A stretch of 7,265 bases of DNA from Holosporaceae bacterium (GCA_031267195.1 JAIRZO010000045.1:1-7265), one strand, 5' to 3'. Numbered from the stretch's first letter, positions 1 through 6,777 are shown. Translations and numbers: made by a program. The notes: a model not told the origin generated them from the letters alone.

Positions 1-169
1 CGGGCAATAGATAATTGATGATGGGATCTGGTATAACTGGAATGCTGAAAATTTCAACTTCAACCGGTCTTTGAAGTCTATTGGGTTTTTCAGTCTCAGT
101 AAAAAGGCTTACTGTCCCACTACAATAATCAGCATTATCAAAACCGCTAATAGAAGCCTCTTCTGCCAT
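1..169 (-). CDS. Possible hypothetical protein, N-terminal part (runs off left edge)
   Basis: Reading the minus strand from an ATG at 169, 56 codons stay open to the window edge, so the stop lies outside the window. The peptide begins MAEEASISGFDNADYCSG and continues into a proline/valine-rich stretch containing RPVEVEIFSIPVIPDP, which reads like protein rather than noise. A TGA three codons upstream of the ATG in the same frame fixes this as the only possible start. The Shine-Dalgarno sequence is weak (GAAGA directly before the ATG). The reading frame overlaps the last 61 bp of the small membrane protein gene at 109-318 in a different frame. That overlap is long, so either both genes are real and translationally coupled, or one is spurious. 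I recognise no family. It could also be a chance open frame, because only the first 56 codons are visible. Confidence 0.38.
   Translation of the reverse strand, partial: MAEEASISGFDNADYCSGTVSLFTETEKPNRLQRPVEVEIFSIPVIPDPIINYLLP
57..77. other. Small perfect hairpin downstream of the small membrane protein gene
   Basis: ACTTCAA at 57-63 and TTGAAGT at 71-77 form a perfect 7-bp stem with a 7-nt loop. It lies about 30 bp past the stop codon of the 109-318 gene. Neither strand has a clean T tract directly after the stem, so it is not a convincing intrinsic terminator. If the partial reading frame 1-169 is a gene, the hairpin lies inside it. Confidence 0.2.
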
Positions 170-318
170 TCTTCGTCATTGCGCAATAGCGCTTCTTTCA
201 GTGTAGTCTCGGTAATAACCACGGTACCGGATTTATCGGCACGAATACAAAGCTCTTCGTGAGCGCAGACACTTTCGCCTTTTTTTGTCGCACCTGTGTT
301 GTCATTTTCTTCCGTCAT
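109..318 (-). CDS. Small single-pass membrane protein, unknown function
   Basis: This encodes a 69-residue protein. I chose the ATG at 318 because GGAGG lies 8 nt upstream of it. The in-frame ATG at 324 is only 2 nt from the same GGAGG, and a longer start at 387 would add a stretch in the AT-rich intergenic region. Residues 1 to about 52 are hydrophilic and acidic and include two cysteines (SVCAHEELC). Residues about 54-67 are a hydrophobic block ending in LIMLIIVVGQ, which fits one C-terminal transmembrane helix with the bulk of the protein in the cytoplasm. I recognise no family. It diverges from the terminase gene, so it may have come with phage or GTA-derived DNA, but nothing in the sequence proves this. 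Its 3' end overlaps a possible downstream gene. Confidence 0.55.
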   Translation of the reverse strand: MTEENDNTGATKKGESVCAHEELCIRADKSGTVVITETTLKEALLRNDEEWQKRLLLAVLIMLIIVVGQ

Positions 319-403
319 GTGCATCACCTCCAAGATACGCCTATAGTTATCACAAAAAAAAATTAACATTTGGTATAAAAAACACAAAAAACATAGGGAT
401 TTT
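319..403. promoter_or_regulatory. Divergent intergenic region between small membrane protein and terminase
   Basis: This 85-bp AT-rich gap must hold the 5' signals of both divergent genes. On the plus strand, TATAAA at 374-379 could act as a -10 box for the terminase, but no good -35 lies at the right distance. AGGG at 395-398, five bases before the ATG at 404, is a credible ribosome binding site. On the minus strand, GGAGG just upstream of 318 is a strong ribosome binding site, and the promoter is not clear. A run of nine A residues lies at 354-362. Confidence 0.3.
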
Positions 404-1669
404 ATGAAAACAAATAATCACTGCATAGATGTTCATCATCAACTGATCGATGACTATTTATCAATAGAAAAACAGGCTCCTTGGGAAGAAATTGCTCGAC
501 CCAATCAACTGCTTCCTCCGGGAAATTGGAACATTTGGATGATTTTGGCTGGTCGAGGATTCGGAAAAACACGATCCGCTGCCGAGGCCATCAGAAAATG
601 GGCCTGTGGTAATCAATATAGACGCATTGCTCTCATTTCCAATACCATACAGGAGGCTAGGCAGGTCATGGTGGAGGGGGAAAGTGGCATCTTGTCCATT
701 TCTGATGTAGAGGAGAAGCTGCAATTTTTTCCTTCTCGTCGACTTCTGCAGTGGCCAAATGGAGCCATTGCAACACTTTATGGAGCAGAAGAATATGAAC
801 AGCTGCGGGGGCCTCAGTTTGATGCCGCCTGGGTGGATGAGTTTGCAAAATTTCAGTATCCGAAAGATACTTTCGATCAGTTGTCTATGGCTTTGCGATT
901 GGGGAAGAATCCAAAAATGATTCTCACCACCACTCCTCGCCCTCTGCAATTCATAAAAGATTTACTCCTTCGGGATGATGTGGTCGTCGTTAGAGGCACA
1001 TCCCATGAAAATATTCAGAATCTGTCTCCTAATTTTCTGAAACAGTTGGAATATCTTCGGGGAACCAGATTGGAAGCTCAGGAAATCTATGCGGAATTGC
1101 TGGAGGAAAATCCCAATACATTATGGTCCTGGTCTGACATAGAAAGCTGCCATAAATCGCCGCCGCATTTTTTACAGAACATAGTCATAGGAATTGACCC
1201 TGCCTTGACTTCACACAAAGACAGCGACAAAACCGGAATAATTGTTGCTGGTATGGACGGAAGCAATCATGCCTATGTGCTGGATGATCTCAGCATTTCC
1301 GCAAACCCAACTGTGTGGGCGCAGCGTGCCGTAGATGCCTATCATAAATATAGAGCAAAAAAAATAGTTATTGAAACAAATGCTGGCGGAGATCTGCTGC
1401 TGCATCTTCTCCGTTCCATCGATGGAGATGTGCGCATAAAACCAGTTCATGCTTCTTCATCTAAGGTAATTCGTGCAGAGCCCATCGTGGTGCTATACCA
1501 GAAGGGATTGATATATCACTGCCGTCAATTTCATGAATTAGAAATGCAAATGGTGACTTATGAGCCAAAAAACAAATCACCAGATAGACTGGATGCCTTG
1601 GTGTGGGCAATGACAGAACTTTTTGACATTTCTTCCATTACACAAATTCCTTCCAGTTGGACGGTGTGA
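404..1669 (+). CDS. Phage/GTA-type terminase large subunit (DNA-packaging ATPase-nuclease)
   Basis: This 421-residue protein is a motor that would pump DNA into a procapsid using ATP and cut it with a C-terminal nuclease. The N-terminal ATPase domain has the Walker A motif GRGFGKT (residues 50-56), Walker B ending AAWVDEF (141-147, with D145 and E146), and the coupling motif ILTTTPRP (173-180). The C-terminal RNase H-like nuclease has its acidic residues: D265 in IGIDPA, E324 in VIETNAGGD, and D394/D397 in SPDRLDALVWAM. The wording WMILAGRGFGKTRSAAEAIR closely resembles the alphaproteobacterial GTA terminase (the g2 gene of the Rhodobacter GTA) and related phage terminases. Length is near the low end for the family, and all key residues are present, so the protein could be active. 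No small terminase, portal, protease or capsid gene follows; the next gene is a convergent lipoprotein 22 bp away. It is therefore a stand-alone gene within this window. Confidence 0.93.
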   Translation: MKTNNHCIDVHHQLIDDYLSIEKQAPWEEIARPNQLLPPGNWNIWMILAGRGFGKTRSAAEAIRKWACGNQYRRIALISNTIQEARQVMVEGESGILSISDVEEKLQFFPSRRLLQWPNGAIATLYGAEEYEQLRGPQFDAAWVDEFAKFQYPKDTFDQLSMALRLGKNPKMILTTTPRPLQFIKDLLLRDDVVVVRGTSHENIQNLSPNFLKQLEYLRGTRLEAQEIYAELLEENPNTLWSWSDIESCHKSPPHFLQNIVIGIDPALTSHKDSDKTGIIVAGMDGSNHAYVLDDLSISANPTVWAQRAVDAYHKYRAKKIVIETNAGGDLLLHLLRSIDGDVRIKPVHASSSKVIRAEPIVVLYQKGLIYHCRQFHELEMQMVTYEPKNKSPDRLDALVWAMTELFDISSITQIPSSWTV

Positions 1670-1691
1670 TTCCTTATCTAGGATATATTGT

Positions 1692-2465
1692 TTAGTCATC
1701 ACTGGTGTTTTTCTTCTGCTGTTTGTAGGGATCCGCCATAGACATAGCCTGCTGTTCCCGTGTCTCTTTTTCCGATTGCTCTTTTTGCTTTGCTCTTTCA
1801 GCCTGCTCTGCCTGCAGCATGGCTCTTTCTTCCAGCCGTCTCGATTGTTCCATCAATTTTTTTTCTCGACTAGCTTGCTCCTCTCGTACGCGCTTCAGCC
1901 GAGCCGCTTCAGATGCTATGGATTCCCGTTTAGCCCGCTCCAAATCAGCTTCTTCCTGCTGACGTAATCGCTTATTTGTTTCTGCTTCTTTGCGGGCTTG
2001 CTCCCTTAGCATACTTTCCCTGCGAAATTCTTCATCCTTAATCTTTTTTTTCAAGTAGGCGTTTTGTGCCTCATAATTTTGCCGAAACTGATCTCGCATA
2101 AGTAGCAGTTCCTGATTTTGATTCCGCAGTTGCTGTTCACGGGCAAGTTGCCTATTTCTTTCTCTGTTGGCTTCCAAGATTCTTCTTTCCAGATAAGCTT
2201 TTTGTTCCAATTGATTATGCAGCTGCTGTTCTCGCATAAACTGCTTTCGTCGGTCCCTCCGCTCTTCCAGTTCTTTTTTTCTGTTCATGTCTGCAAAATC
2301 ATAGTCATCACAGTCGAGGTTTTTTTTTGCAGTATAATCAACATAATCTATCTGTTCTGCATAGTCGCTGTTATAGTGCCTGTGATAAGAACAGCTCGTT
2401 AACATAACACAAAGGGAACTGCATAATACATTTGAGAACAAAAACTTCCATTTTCTTTTATACAT
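1692..2465 (-). CDS. Coiled-coil lipoprotein of unknown function
   Basis: This 257-residue protein has a basic N-terminus (MYKRKWK), a hydrophobic stretch, and a lipobox LTSC at residues 22-25, so C25 should be lipidated. Residue +2 is Ser, which by the E. coli Lol rule favours transfer to the outer membrane. Residues 27-55 are rich in Tyr and His. From about residue 60 to 240 almost the whole protein is Arg, Glu, Gln, Lys and Leu with heptad-like spacing, predicting one very long helix or coiled coil in the periplasm. The start has AAGGA 7 nt upstream. The gene follows the ABC ATPase by 41 bp in the same direction without a visible terminator, so it may be the last gene of that transcript. 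It converges on the terminase. No enzymatic motif is visible. A structural or envelope-tethering role is a guess from the composition only, and such low-complexity helices can match many unrelated proteins. Confidence 0.8.
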   Translation of the reverse strand: MYKRKWKFLFSNVLCSSLCVMLTSCSYHRHYNSDYAEQIDYVDYTAKKNLDCDDYDFADMNRKKELEERRDRRKQFMREQQLHNQLEQKAYLERRILEANRERNRQLAREQQLRNQNQELLLMRDQFRQNYEAQNAYLKKKIKDEEFRRESMLREQARKEAETNKRLRQQEEADLERAKRESIASEAARLKRVREEQASREKKLMEQSRRLEERAMLQAEQAERAKQKEQSEKETREQQAMSMADPYKQQKKNTSDD

Positions 2466-2506
2466 TTTTCTGTCCTTCTTCTTCTAAAAAATTTTGAGTA
2501 TGTTTA

Positions 2507-3196
2507 TTATGAGGATGCAGCATAGAAACGCTTTAGATACGCAGCTGGATCCGGCTGCTGCCGCACATCGATATCCACAGCTATTCGTCCCTCTTTTAAT
2601 AGCACAATTCGATCTGATATCTTTGTTAAAAAATCCAAATCGTGGGACGCAATTATCATAGTTACACCCACTTCATTAACTGACTTTAGCAGCTGCACAA
2701 CATCCTGGATTGTGGCAACATCTAGTCCGGAAGTTGGCTCATCGCAGAGAAAAATATCCGGGTCGATCATCAGGCTTCTTGCCAATGCCACCCGCTGTTT
2801 TTGTCCTCCGGATAGCGATCGCGGATATATGCCTGCCTTTTCTTCAATGCTCAATTTTTTTAGCATATTTTGGGCCAGATGCATATGGTTTTTTTTAGAT
2901 TCTTTCTTGTCGTTGCTTTTTTTGTCCACAAATTTTGTCGCATACAGCAAATTTTCCAGCACAGTCATATGAGGGAAAAGCTGAAAATCCTGGAACATGA
3001 ATCCAGTCTTTCCCCCGCATTCCAGGAAACCACAATCCGGTACTTCCAATTGCTGAATACAGCGCAGCAACGTTGATTTCCCACTTCCCGAAGGTCCTGC
3101 AAGTCCAAAAATGCGAGACTTTTCCACCTCCAGGCTGATTCCATCCAGTATTTTCGTGGATTTGAATGTTTTATGAAGATTATGGATTTTTAACAT
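2507..3196 (-). CDS. Polar amino-acid ABC transporter, ATP-binding subunit (GlnQ/HisP/ArtP family)
   Basis: This is the ATPase that powers the amino-acid importer encoded just upstream. With the ATG at 3196 the product is 229 residues, starting MLKIHNLHKTF as is usual for the family. An in-frame TTG at 3214 with GGGA upstream is a possible longer start. All motifs are present: Walker A GPSGSGKST (34-42), Q-loop at Q69 in FMFQDFQLFPHMT, signature LSGGQKQR (128-135), Walker B IFLCDEPTSGLD (148-159, catalytic E153), and H-loop H185. The stretch between Walker A and the Q-loop is shorter than in typical GlnQ by roughly 15 residues. A lysine-rich patch (DKKSNDKKESKK, 91-102) sits in the helical region. 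The gene overlaps the end of the permease gene by 17 bp (35 bp from the TTG), which indicates translational coupling. The substrate cannot be named from the ATPase alone. Confidence 0.93.
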   Translation of the reverse strand: MLKIHNLHKTFKSTKILDGISLEVEKSRIFGLAGPSGSGKSTLLRCIQQLEVPDCGFLECGGKTGFMFQDFQLFPHMTVLENLLYATKFVDKKSNDKKESKKNHMHLAQNMLKKLSIEEKAGIYPRSLSGGQKQRVALARSLMIDPDIFLCDEPTSGLDVATIQDVVQLLKSVNEVGVTMIIASHDLDFLTKISDRIVLLKEGRIAVDIDVRQQPDPAAYLKRFYAASS

Positions 3197-3827
3197 CGGA
3201 TTGTTTCTTTTCAATTTTTTTCCCGACTAATTCAATTAATAACACGAGGAAATAATAGTACACTCCGGCAATGCAGAGCGGCGTGAAATATTCAAATTGT
3301 TCTGCAGCTATTATCTGGGATCGTCTCATGATGTCCATTCCTCCAATGATGGCAATTAGCGCAGTTTCCTTGAGCAGAGCAATAATTTCATTGACAAGAG
3401 CCGGCAGCACATTTGTGATAACCTGCGGTAAAATAATGTCTTTCCACATGTAATATTTTGGAATTCCAAGCGTTTGTGCCGCTTCGAACTGTCCTTTTGG
3501 AAGACTTTCTATGCCGGACCGGAGAATTTCCGATACATAGGCAGAGCTGTTAATGCCGAAGGCAATAATACCTGCAGACAAAACTCCCATCTTGATTCCA
3601 CAGATGCCGGGGATCGAAAAATAGATAAAGCTCAGCTGTAGTATTAGCGGAGTGCCTCGTATAACTGAGACAAACCTCTCTACCAAAAATACCGACGCTT
3701 TTCGGTAGCGAAAAATTGACAACAGCAGACCGACAATGATGCCTATGAGGAATCCTCCGCCCAGCAGCTGCAGCACAAAACCCAGTCCACGGCCTATGTA
3801 GATAGAGTTGGCTAGAAATTTCTCCAT
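3180..3827 (-). CDS. Polar amino-acid ABC transporter, permease subunit (HisM/GlnP family)
   Basis: This 215-residue inner-membrane channel subunit has family signatures IRGTPLILQL (56-65) and AYVSEILRSGIESLPKG (96-112). The EAA loop, EAAQTLGIPKYYMWKDIILP (115-134), contacts the ATPase in the cytoplasm. Hydrophobic segments at about 16-38, 62-92, 138-162 and 185-204 fit the compact topology of this family. Only one permease gene is present, so the transporter probably uses a homodimer, as in the GlnHPQ type, rather than a HisQ/HisM-style pair. The start at 3827 has TTGGA upstream and lies 4 bp after the stop of the binding-protein gene. The 3' end overlaps the start of the ATPase gene, which supports one operon. 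Confidence 0.93.
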   Translation of the reverse strand: MEKFLANSIYIGRGLGFVLQLLGGGFLIGIIVGLLLSIFRYRKASVFLVERFVSVIRGTPLILQLSFIYFSIPGICGIKMGVLSAGIIAFGINSSAYVSEILRSGIESLPKGQFEAAQTLGIPKYYMWKDIILPQVITNVLPALVNEIIALLKETALIAIIGGMDIMRRSQIIAAEQFEYFTPLCIAGVYYYFLVLLIELVGKKIEKKQSDVKNP

Positions 3828-3831
3828 ATAT

Positions 3832-4578
3832 CTATTCCAACGACCATTTTTTTCTGAGTTGATCGATTTTTCCAGTCGATTTCAATTTTTCGATAGCCTT
3901 ATCGATTTTCTCTCGCAAACCAGATCCTTTCTGCAAAGCAACAGCGTAGCCATTGGCGGATTCTGCTATTTTTGAAAAACCTAGATCATCGTTATTGAGG
4001 CAAAAAGCCTTGCCTTGAACAAGATTGATGAACACGCAATTTACATGGCCGGCCTTTAACATCTCGACGGCCTGATTGTTGTTATCGATGGCGACGATGA
4101 TGGCTCTGGGACAATTTGCTTTCAGCCATATTTCCATTGTACTTCCCAATTGGCAGGCGACTTTTGACTGTTCCAGTTGTTCTCTACCTCTAACTGGATG
4201 ACTTTTTTTATACACCGTGGCGAAGGATGCTTCTGAATAGTATTCGGAGGAAAAATCATTTTTTTTCTTCCTTTCTTCGGTGATGGCAATGGCGGAAATG
4301 GCCGCATCCACAGCTTTTTGCTGCAGAGATGCTAATATCGCCGGGAATTGCATTTCTTCAAACTTCACTTTTTGCTTGAGTTCCTGACCAATGAGTTTGG
4401 CTATATCAATGTCAAATCCCGTTAATTCTCCATTTTCGTAGTATTCAAAAGGCGGATAATCTGCGCAAACTGCAATCTTTAATTCGTCACTGTTTTTAGC
4501 ATCATCACACCCACACAATATGGAAAGCAGCACCGCAAACGCTGCGCTAAAAAATGCCTTAACTATTTTTGTATACAT
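3832..4578 (-). CDS. Amino-acid ABC transporter substrate-binding lipoprotein (SBP_bac_3 family)
   Basis: This 248-residue family-3 periplasmic binding protein delivers an amino acid to the permease encoded next. The signal peptide ends in the lipobox LCGC (21-24), so C24 is probably lipidated. It is followed by Asp at +2, the E. coli signal for staying in the inner membrane, which suits a transporter receptor. Family signatures follow: CADYPPFEYYENGELTGFDI (38-57) and ITEERKKKNDFS (99-110), where R103 matches the arginine that holds the ligand carboxylate. The conserved Asp that normally contacts the ligand amino group aligns with N185 in CVFINLVQGKAF. The start ATG at 4578 has AGGA 9 nt upstream. 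The gene lies 31 bp after enolase in the same direction. The ligand (Gln, Arg, His, Glu or other) cannot be assigned from this sequence. Confidence 0.92.
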   Translation of the reverse strand: MYTKIVKAFFSAAFAVLLSILCGCDDAKNSDELKIAVCADYPPFEYYENGELTGFDIDIAKLIGQELKQKVKFEEMQFPAILASLQQKAVDAAISAIAITEERKKKNDFSSEYYSEASFATVYKKSHPVRGREQLEQSKVACQLGSTMEIWLKANCPRAIIVAIDNNNQAVEMLKAGHVNCVFINLVQGKAFCLNNDDLGFSKIAESANGYAVALQKGSGLREKIDKAIEKLKSTGKIDQLRKKWSLE

Positions 4579-4609
4579 ACATTAATTTCCTATCTCCATT
4601 TTTGGCTTT

Positions 4610-5914
4610 TTAAGTTGTTATGTCAGGATTATCTTTTAATAAAGCAAAAATATTTCCACCTGTAAATCGTGCATTGATCCCCAATTCCTCCTCGATTCTC
4701 AGAAGGCGATTATATTTTGCGACGCGATCAGAACGAGCTACGGCTCCGGTTTTGATTTGGCCGGTGTTGAGGGCTACAGCCAAGTCAGCGATGGAGGTGT
4801 CTTCTGTTTCTCCCGAACGATGAGAGATGATTGCTCTCATGCCGGCCTTGTGGGTCATTTCGACTGCCTGCAAAGTTTCCGTAAGAGTTCCTATTTGATT
4901 CGGCTTAATGAGCACGGCGTTGGCAATTCCTTCTTTTATCCCGCGGGCAATCCGCTCAGGATTGGTGACAAAAATATCGTCTCCCACCAATTGGATTTTA
5001 TCGCCGAAGGCCTCCATCATGCTACCCCAGCCGTCCCAATCTTCCTCGCCCATGCTATCTTCAATGGAAATAATCGGGTAATCGGCAATCAGTTCATCAT
5101 AGAAGCTAATCAGTTCGTGCGTGGAGAAAATTTTTCCTTCTCCATCAAAGCAATATTTTCCATCGCGAAACAGTTCAGTTGCTGCCACATCAAGACCGAA
5201 TACCACATCGTCACCGGGCTCGTAGCCGGTGTATTCGATGGCTGCAATTATGAGGTCCAGCGCGTCCCGGGTTCCGGATAAATTTGGAGCAAAACCACCT
5301 TCGTCTCCTACGTTTGTGGCAAGGCCGGCTTCTTTTAATTTGAATTTCAGACCATGGTAAATTTCTGCTCCCATTCGCAGAGCTTCGCTGAAGCAATCGG
5401 CACCGACGGGGATGATCATAAACTCTTGAATATCCAATCTGTTGTCCGCATGTGCTCCACCATTCAGTATATTCATCATTGGTAATGGTAAAGTATCGGC
5501 ACCAATTCCGCCAATATACCGGTAAAAGGGAAGATTGATTTCGGCGGCGGCTGCCTTCGCCACAGCCAAGCTGACGGCCAGGGTGGCATTGGCTCCCAAT
5601 TTTTCCTTGTTGAAACTGCCGTCCAGATTGATCATTTCTTCGTCGATTTCCAGCTGATTAAATGCTTCCAGCCCTATAATGCACTCTGATATTTCATCAT
5701 TAATGTTATCGATGGCCTTTTGCACTCCTTGTCCAAAATACCGATTTTTATCTTTATCCCTCAATTCAATAGCTTCGAATGATCCAGTTGAAGCACCACT
5801 GGGCACAGAGGCCATCCCCAACGCTCCGTTCTCCAGTTTCACTACGGCTTCAACCGTTGGATTGCCCCTGGAATCCAAAATTTCACGACCAAATACACTG
5901 GCAACCACACTCAT
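4610..5914 (-). CDS. eno: Enolase (phosphopyruvate hydratase)
   Basis: Enolase converts 2-phosphoglycerate to phosphoenolpyruvate in glycolysis, and in bacteria it often also joins the RNA degradosome. The 434-residue protein is full length for the family. It starts [20 protein letters not shown], and has the mobile loop SGAST (39-43) and [14 protein letters not shown] (145-158). Catalytic and metal residues by motif are E205 in [10 protein letters not shown]337 in [14 protein letters not shown]365 in SHRSGETED, and the magnesium ligands D242, E285 (SIED) and D312 (VGDD). All are intact, so the protein should be active. The ATG at 5914 has AGGAG 9 nt upstream. A sigma70-like promoter lies about 90 bp upstream. 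The binding-protein gene follows after 31 bp with no visible terminator, so co-transcription with the amino-acid importer is likely. Confidence 0.98.
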   Translation of the reverse strand: MSVVASVFGREILDSRGNPTVEAVVKLENGALGMASVPSGASTGSFEAIELRDKDKNRYFGQGVQKAIDNINDEISECIIGLEAFNQLEIDEEMINLDGSFNKEKLGANATLAVSLAVAKAAAAEINLPFYRYIGGIGADTLPLPMMNILNGGAHADNRLDIQEFMIIPVGADCFSEALRMGAEIYHGLKFKLKEAGLATNVGDEGGFAPNLSGTRDALDLIIAAIEYTGYEPGDDVVFGLDVAATELFRDGKYCFDGEGKIFSTHELISFYDELIADYPIISIEDSMGEEDWDGWGSMMEAFGDKIQLVGDDIFVTNPERIARGIKEGIANAVLIKPNQIGTLTETLQAVEMTHKAGMRAIISHRSGETEDTSIADLAVALNTGQIKTGAVARSDRVAKYNRLLRIEEELGINARFTGGNIFALLKDNPDITT

Positions 5915-6005
5915 GCTAACATACTCCTACCTAACACGAAAACTGTATCCTAAACTAGGCTTTCTGCGGATTACCGAAGAATAAAACACATTCACCAATT
6001 CAATC

Positions 6006-6034
6006 ATCGTATATGACAGATCGCATTTTATCAA
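6006..6034 (-). promoter_or_regulatory. Candidate sigma70-type promoter of eno and the downstream genes
   Basis: On the minus strand, TTGATA (6034-6029) is separated by exactly 17 bp from TACGAT (6011-6006). These match the sigma70 consensus at 5/6 and 4/6 positions. It lies about 92 bp upstream of the enolase ATG and points towards it. The copy-A IS1 element ends 14 bp upstream of the -35 box, so the core promoter is intact but the native sequence further upstream has been displaced. This is a pattern match only. Confidence 0.5.
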
Positions 6035-6041
6035 GGGATTA

Positions 6042-6048
6042 GAGCTTC
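6042..6048. repeat. Target site duplication, left copy (GAGCTTC)
   Basis: GAGCTTC directly abuts the left terminus (GGGCTTGCC) of IS copy A. The same seven bases abut its other end at 6837-6843. A 7-bp duplication is slightly shorter than the 8-9 bp usual for IS1 but falls in the reported range for the family. Confidence 0.75.
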
Positions 6049-6069
6049 GGGCTTGCCCAATTAATATAG
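6049..6069. repeat. IS copy A terminal inverted repeat, eno-proximal end
   Basis: This begins GGGCTTGCCC and continues to AATATAG, pairing with 6816-6836 with a single mismatch (C against A at position 4). It contains the TAA stop codon of the transposase gene at 6061-6063. Confidence 0.85.
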
Positions 6070-6777
6070 ATTAAATTTTTCATAAGCTAGTAATTTTATA
6101 GATAGCATCAACATTTTCTTTGATTTTGAGTAACATTTGGTTTTTCGATGCAATCTAGCAAGGTAATAGCGAAGCACAGAATTGTAGGATTCCACCAGAC
6201 AAGTTTCAGATTTCGTTATAAAATGTTTAAGGTCTGCATCTTCCTCAAAAACCTCTGCATATGAAGGATTCCCGTCAGTGCAAACCATTTTCACTTCGTT
6301 CGTTTCAGTTATTTTGGCCCAAAATCTTCTGAGTGTTTCAGAACTAGCGTCACCGACCTCAAATCTAGCAAAACGTAGCCGGTTTCTATCAACAGCAGTC
6401 CATACTCGGATTTGATTTGCTTTTTTTTAATATAAGAAAATAATTCATCGAGTTCCACCAGAGGGACTTTGTTCTTTAGTGTATCAGATTTCATTAGATC
6501 AATTTTCTCAGCTGCTGACTTTATCCAATGAATAACAAAGCTGATAGCAAACATCTACGTCAAAAATCTTCTTCAAGAGCCTTGATATGTGACGAAATCC
6601 ATTGCCTTCGACATATAATTCAATGGCAGCTCTTATGACTCTGGAGGAATGCTTCTTCCTGCTATCGCCTTCGGTAAAATTCATACCGCATACTTTACAT
6701 AGATACCTCTGCTTACCTACAACAAACCCGCTCTTACACAGCGCATCTGAGCCGCATTCCTTGCAAATTATTCCCAT
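6061..6777 (-). pseudogene. IS1-family transposase (InsAB'-like), two compensating frameshifts
   Basis: Three minus-strand reading frames (6508-6777, 6309-6554, 6061-6417) together spell one 238-residue IS1-type transposase. The N-terminus has a zinc finger (C5, C8, C27, C30) and then a helix-turn-helix region (GNGFRHISRLLKK, 58-70). The DDE catalytic residues fall at D110 in VELDELF, D168 in VCTDGNPSY and E196 in CLVESYNSV, and the C-terminal YLARLHRKTKCYSKS matches the IS1 InsB end. One extra base in the TTT at 6537-6539 breaks the frame after CYQL. A missing base in the A run at 6421-6428 restores it after SYIKKK. The second site reads A AAA AAG in the zero frame, the classic -1 slippery heptamer, so it might be programmed; the first site looks like a plain mutation. 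Canonical IS1 shifts frame upstream of the DDE domain, unlike here. Confidence 0.85.

Noticed and set aside
71..262. Plus-strand 63-codon open frame at the left edge
   Set aside because: It is antisense to the small membrane protein, which has a strong ribosome binding site; the plus frame has none.
461..949. Minus-strand 162-codon open frame inside the terminase gene
   Set aside because: It is antisense to the terminase region that encodes Walker A and Walker B; low-complexity shadow without family features.
1640..1700. Bidirectional terminator between the convergent terminase and lipoprotein genes
   Set aside because: Only a 4-bp stem (TCCT/AGGA) is seen, with no T tract, which is too weak to call.
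1623..1967. Plus-strand 114-codon Phe/Leu/Ser-rich open frame
   Set aside because: It is antisense to the terminase end and the coiled-coil lipoprotein. Its composition is what the reverse complement of Glu/Arg/Gln/Lys codons gives, and it has no convincing ribosome binding site.
4757..5281. Plus-strand 174-codon open frame inside eno
   Set aside because: It is fully antisense to an intact, highly conserved enolase gene and has no recognisable motif.
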